In this document: piece after piece, positions 61,580 through 64,000 of the stretch
Numbering within the stretch: the stretch's first letter is position 1
Layout of the letters: every line of letters begins with the position of its first letter
NCBI GenBank assembly: GCA_007570785.1
Contig: ML660201.1
Span: 33,851,840-33,915,839 of the forward strand
From: Antilocapra americana
Taxonomy: Eukaryota; Chordata; Mammalia; Artiodactyla; Antilocapridae
DNA: 64,000 bases
Direction of reading: 5' to 3'
Translations under genes and position numbers: made by a program
Notes under the pieces: model-generated
What the model was told of the DNA's origin: nothing
Databases searched by the model: none
What the model saw: only the letters and a program-made list of their open reading frames with translations

Positions 61580-61830
61580 TCATCCTGGAAACTTTCTCAG
61601 ACCATCCCCATCCCCAGGCTGAAGGTGGAGAACCCTAGCACCTCAATCTCCCTCTGTCATTGTGTTTCCACATGTGTTGTAATTTCCTCTTGACTTGTCT
61701 GTCCCTGCTAACACACTCTGAATTACTTAAAAGCTCCCAGCTGTCTAAAGCACTGTACTCTGATGGCCCCTCACTGCCCGGCGCATAGGTAAGCACTCCA
61801 CAGACAGAGACTGAAGCATCCATTGGAAAA
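61580..61830 (+). repeat. L2 relic
   Basis: 'ctttctcagaccatccccat' and 'actgcccggcgcataggtaag' followed by 'cactccacagacag' fit a diverged sense L2 3' end. Confidence 0.5.
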
Positions 61831-61834
61831 GAAG

Positions 61835-63180
61835 TGTTCTGCACTAAGCACACAAGAAAGCACTTTTGGGTCACTCTTCAGCGTGAAACTCAGTTATACT
61901 TGTTAACATTAGGAGCCCCACAATCAGCAAAAAAGAGGATTTACTAAAATCCAGTTAATCTTAAAATCAGGGGACAAAATCTTACAGAAGAATCATCTGT
62001 AAGCAAAGGGAACTAGACAGACTGGCTGATTCCTCTCTCTCCTCTCTCTCTTCCTCCACACAGACTTAACCACAAGCACATACCCTGTTTGCTCAACCTG
62101 GACTTTCTTTGTGCTGAAGAAAAATAAAGCACCTTAGGGTGTATTTAAACAACCCCAGAGTTATATTTTTACTTGTGCATTTTACCTACAGCGTTGGAAA
62201 ATGTGATTTTTGTCCCAATTAGAAGAGGTCTTTTCAGCTGCTGACACATGTTTATGGAGCATCTGGATATAATCTTATTAGCATCTGGTGTGAGGCTGTG
62301 AGATTTTCTCCGGGTCACCCTTGGAGAAGGAAAGGCATAAACTTGGATTCATTTGGACCATCCTTGTGTTGACATCTGCTGGGCTTCCCATCCTCCAGCA
62401 CATCGCCAGAGTTCATGTGGACAGAGCATCACCCTGAACTCTCACAGTCCCACTGTACTCGGAGCAGAAAACAAATGTCAACACTTAGAGCCAGTCTCTC
62501 CTCTTTTCCTCTGTATACGTTAGAACCAGCTTGGAATGCATGACACATGTCTTCAGAAGGAAAAGTATCAATAATTAATAGGCTTTCCCTACCTCGCCAG
62601 CAGACGCTGCCAGCTCTTTGGTTGACATCGTCTCCACTCACCTTCAGTTTGCACTCTCAGATAAAGTTGCAAGACACATTTCTTGATAATTCTCTTCCTA
62701 GTTTTTGTTTTGTTTTGTTCTTTTATGAGGCACAGCTTTAAAGGAAAACAATTTCATGAAGCTGTGTTTGTTTATTGTGGAAGTTAGTTTTCGTTTTAAG
62801 TTGAAGCAGTTCGAGCTGCTTTCCCGAAATGTAAACAAATGGGTATCCTCTCCCTCACGTGTTTAATTATTAATGTTTGTTGAATATATTTCGCTGAACT
62901 GAGGTTGTGGGAACAGCCACTTGACATTCATCACCCAGCATAGAATAGCTGAGCTGAGAAGGCATCAAAATGCTATTCTGAAGAAGGAAGAAGAGGGAGG
63001 GTGGGTGCTTTGAGCATTGATAAGTGGCTAATTGGGCAGGATCTGAGGTCATCCTAAATTCATAACTTTTTGCGATGAATTTGGAGAGACAAAGTGACTT
63101 GTAAACATTTGGCTGAATCTCACAGACCCTTTGTCTATGTAAGTCCAGTAGGGCCATACAAACAGACTGCTTTATGTTAG
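61835..63180. other. unassigned intergenic stretch
   Basis: No gene, RNA or young repeat recognised. The minus-strand frame at 62870-63262 (130 codons) has no known domain. Confidence 0.45.
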
Positions 63181-63184
63181 CAAT

Positions 63185-63860
63185 TGAGGCCAATAAATAT
63201 TTACTGCATGCTTCTAATCTACTAGGCGCTGGAAGGCATGCACAAGGGAGCAGGTCCAACACGTACCCTTGTCCTGACTATGCATAGAGTTCCGTGAGGA
63301 AGACTGGCCATCAGAGATGTTCACATACATCAGCTTAGTGTGCTGAACCAAGGGAAGGTCGTGAGTGAGTATGTAGACCCAAGAAGAATGAGGATGGAGG
63401 GTGGCTTCCTGAGGATGCATCATTTAGGATGATGCTTGGAGGCATCTGTCAGTTGGAGGCAGAGAGTTCAAGACAGGGACAGCAGCTTGTGCAAAGGGTG
63501 GAAAGAGCCTGGCACATTCATGGAACTGAAATAGCTCCAGTAGAGGTGGAGCAGAGAATGAGAGCCAGAGGGTAGAGAATGAGACTTGGGCCGAGGGAAG
63601 AAGTGGGCAGTGCCGAATCCCACGGGCATTTTGGGCCTTAATGATGCTTATGTTCCTGTTGTAAGAACGATGGAAGCTCTTAAAAGTGTGTAAGTTGGGG
63701 AGGATGATATACTTCAACTTAGGATCAATGGTTATTTGAAGAATAAATTGTACCGACAATAGTAGAAGCAGAGAAACAAGTCAGGATGTATGGAAAAGAG
63801 TGCTGATTGCTCAGTTAACAATCATTTTCCTGTTTTAAAAAAAATCCTGGTCTATTCTAG
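63185..63860 (-). repeat. L2 relic, antisense
   Basis: 'aatatttactgcatgcttct', 'tcatttaggatgatgcttgg' (weak), 'agcagcttgtgcaaagggtg' and 'tggaactgaaatagctccag' follow the antisense L2 order also seen at 7385 and 15425. Confidence 0.5.
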
Positions 63861-64000
63861 TTGTTGGTATCACTACATCTCCCTAACACCTTGCAGCTAG
63901 GCTTGTACAATGAGATAAAAGTTAAATTTCAGGGTTAGACTTCTGAAAATCTTTTGAGAGGGATTGACTTATCTGGGAGAAGACCCTTTGGCACTTCATC

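Overview
The window is vertebrate nuclear DNA from a ruminant, most likely a bovid. The evidence is a set of interspersed repeats that occur together only in that lineage: tRNA-derived Bov-tA SINEs, BOV-A/BOV-A2 SINEs, 3' ends of the RTE retrotransposon BovB, and CHR-type cetartiodactyl SINEs. Older mammal-wide relics (MIR, L2, L1, MLT1, MER5-like and other DNA transposons) lie beneath them. The species cannot be fixed from this sequence.

Only one protein-coding gene is supported: the 3' half of PRICKLE2, a planar-cell-polarity and synaptic PET/LIM protein, on the + strand. Layout: 1-697 is the end of an intron; 698-1573 is the penultimate coding exon (end of LIM3 plus linker); 1574-36830 is a 35.3 kb intron full of nested repeats; 36831-37705 is the last coding exon, ending in the CaaX box CIIS; 37706 to about 42975 is a long 3' UTR ending at a double AATAAA; from there to 64000 is apparently intergenic DNA. 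The two exons join in phase 1 (acag|gtaggt ... cccttcag|gc) to give one open frame with no stop.

The most interesting observation is a decayed second copy of about 140 bp of the last coding exon, lying 1.9 kb downstream inside the same gene's 3' UTR (38900-39043). It is close to 89% identical over its best 123 bp, in the same orientation. It carries a 2-nt and a 3-nt deletion that break the frame, and part of its divergence is CpG decay. No repeat family explains it.

The rest of the window is layered retroposition. Several insertions can be ordered because target-site duplications survive, for example BOV-A2 and BovB inside one L1 tail at 23.8-25.1 kb, and a Bov-tA inside a DNA transposon relic at 33.2 kb. 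A 400-base run of N lies inside an insertion flanked by a 14-bp direct repeat at 59.7-60.35 kb. The 3' UTR stands out as about 5 kb with almost no interspersed repeats. I see no RNA genes, CRISPR arrays, operons or prokaryotic or viral coding systems apart from fossil elements.
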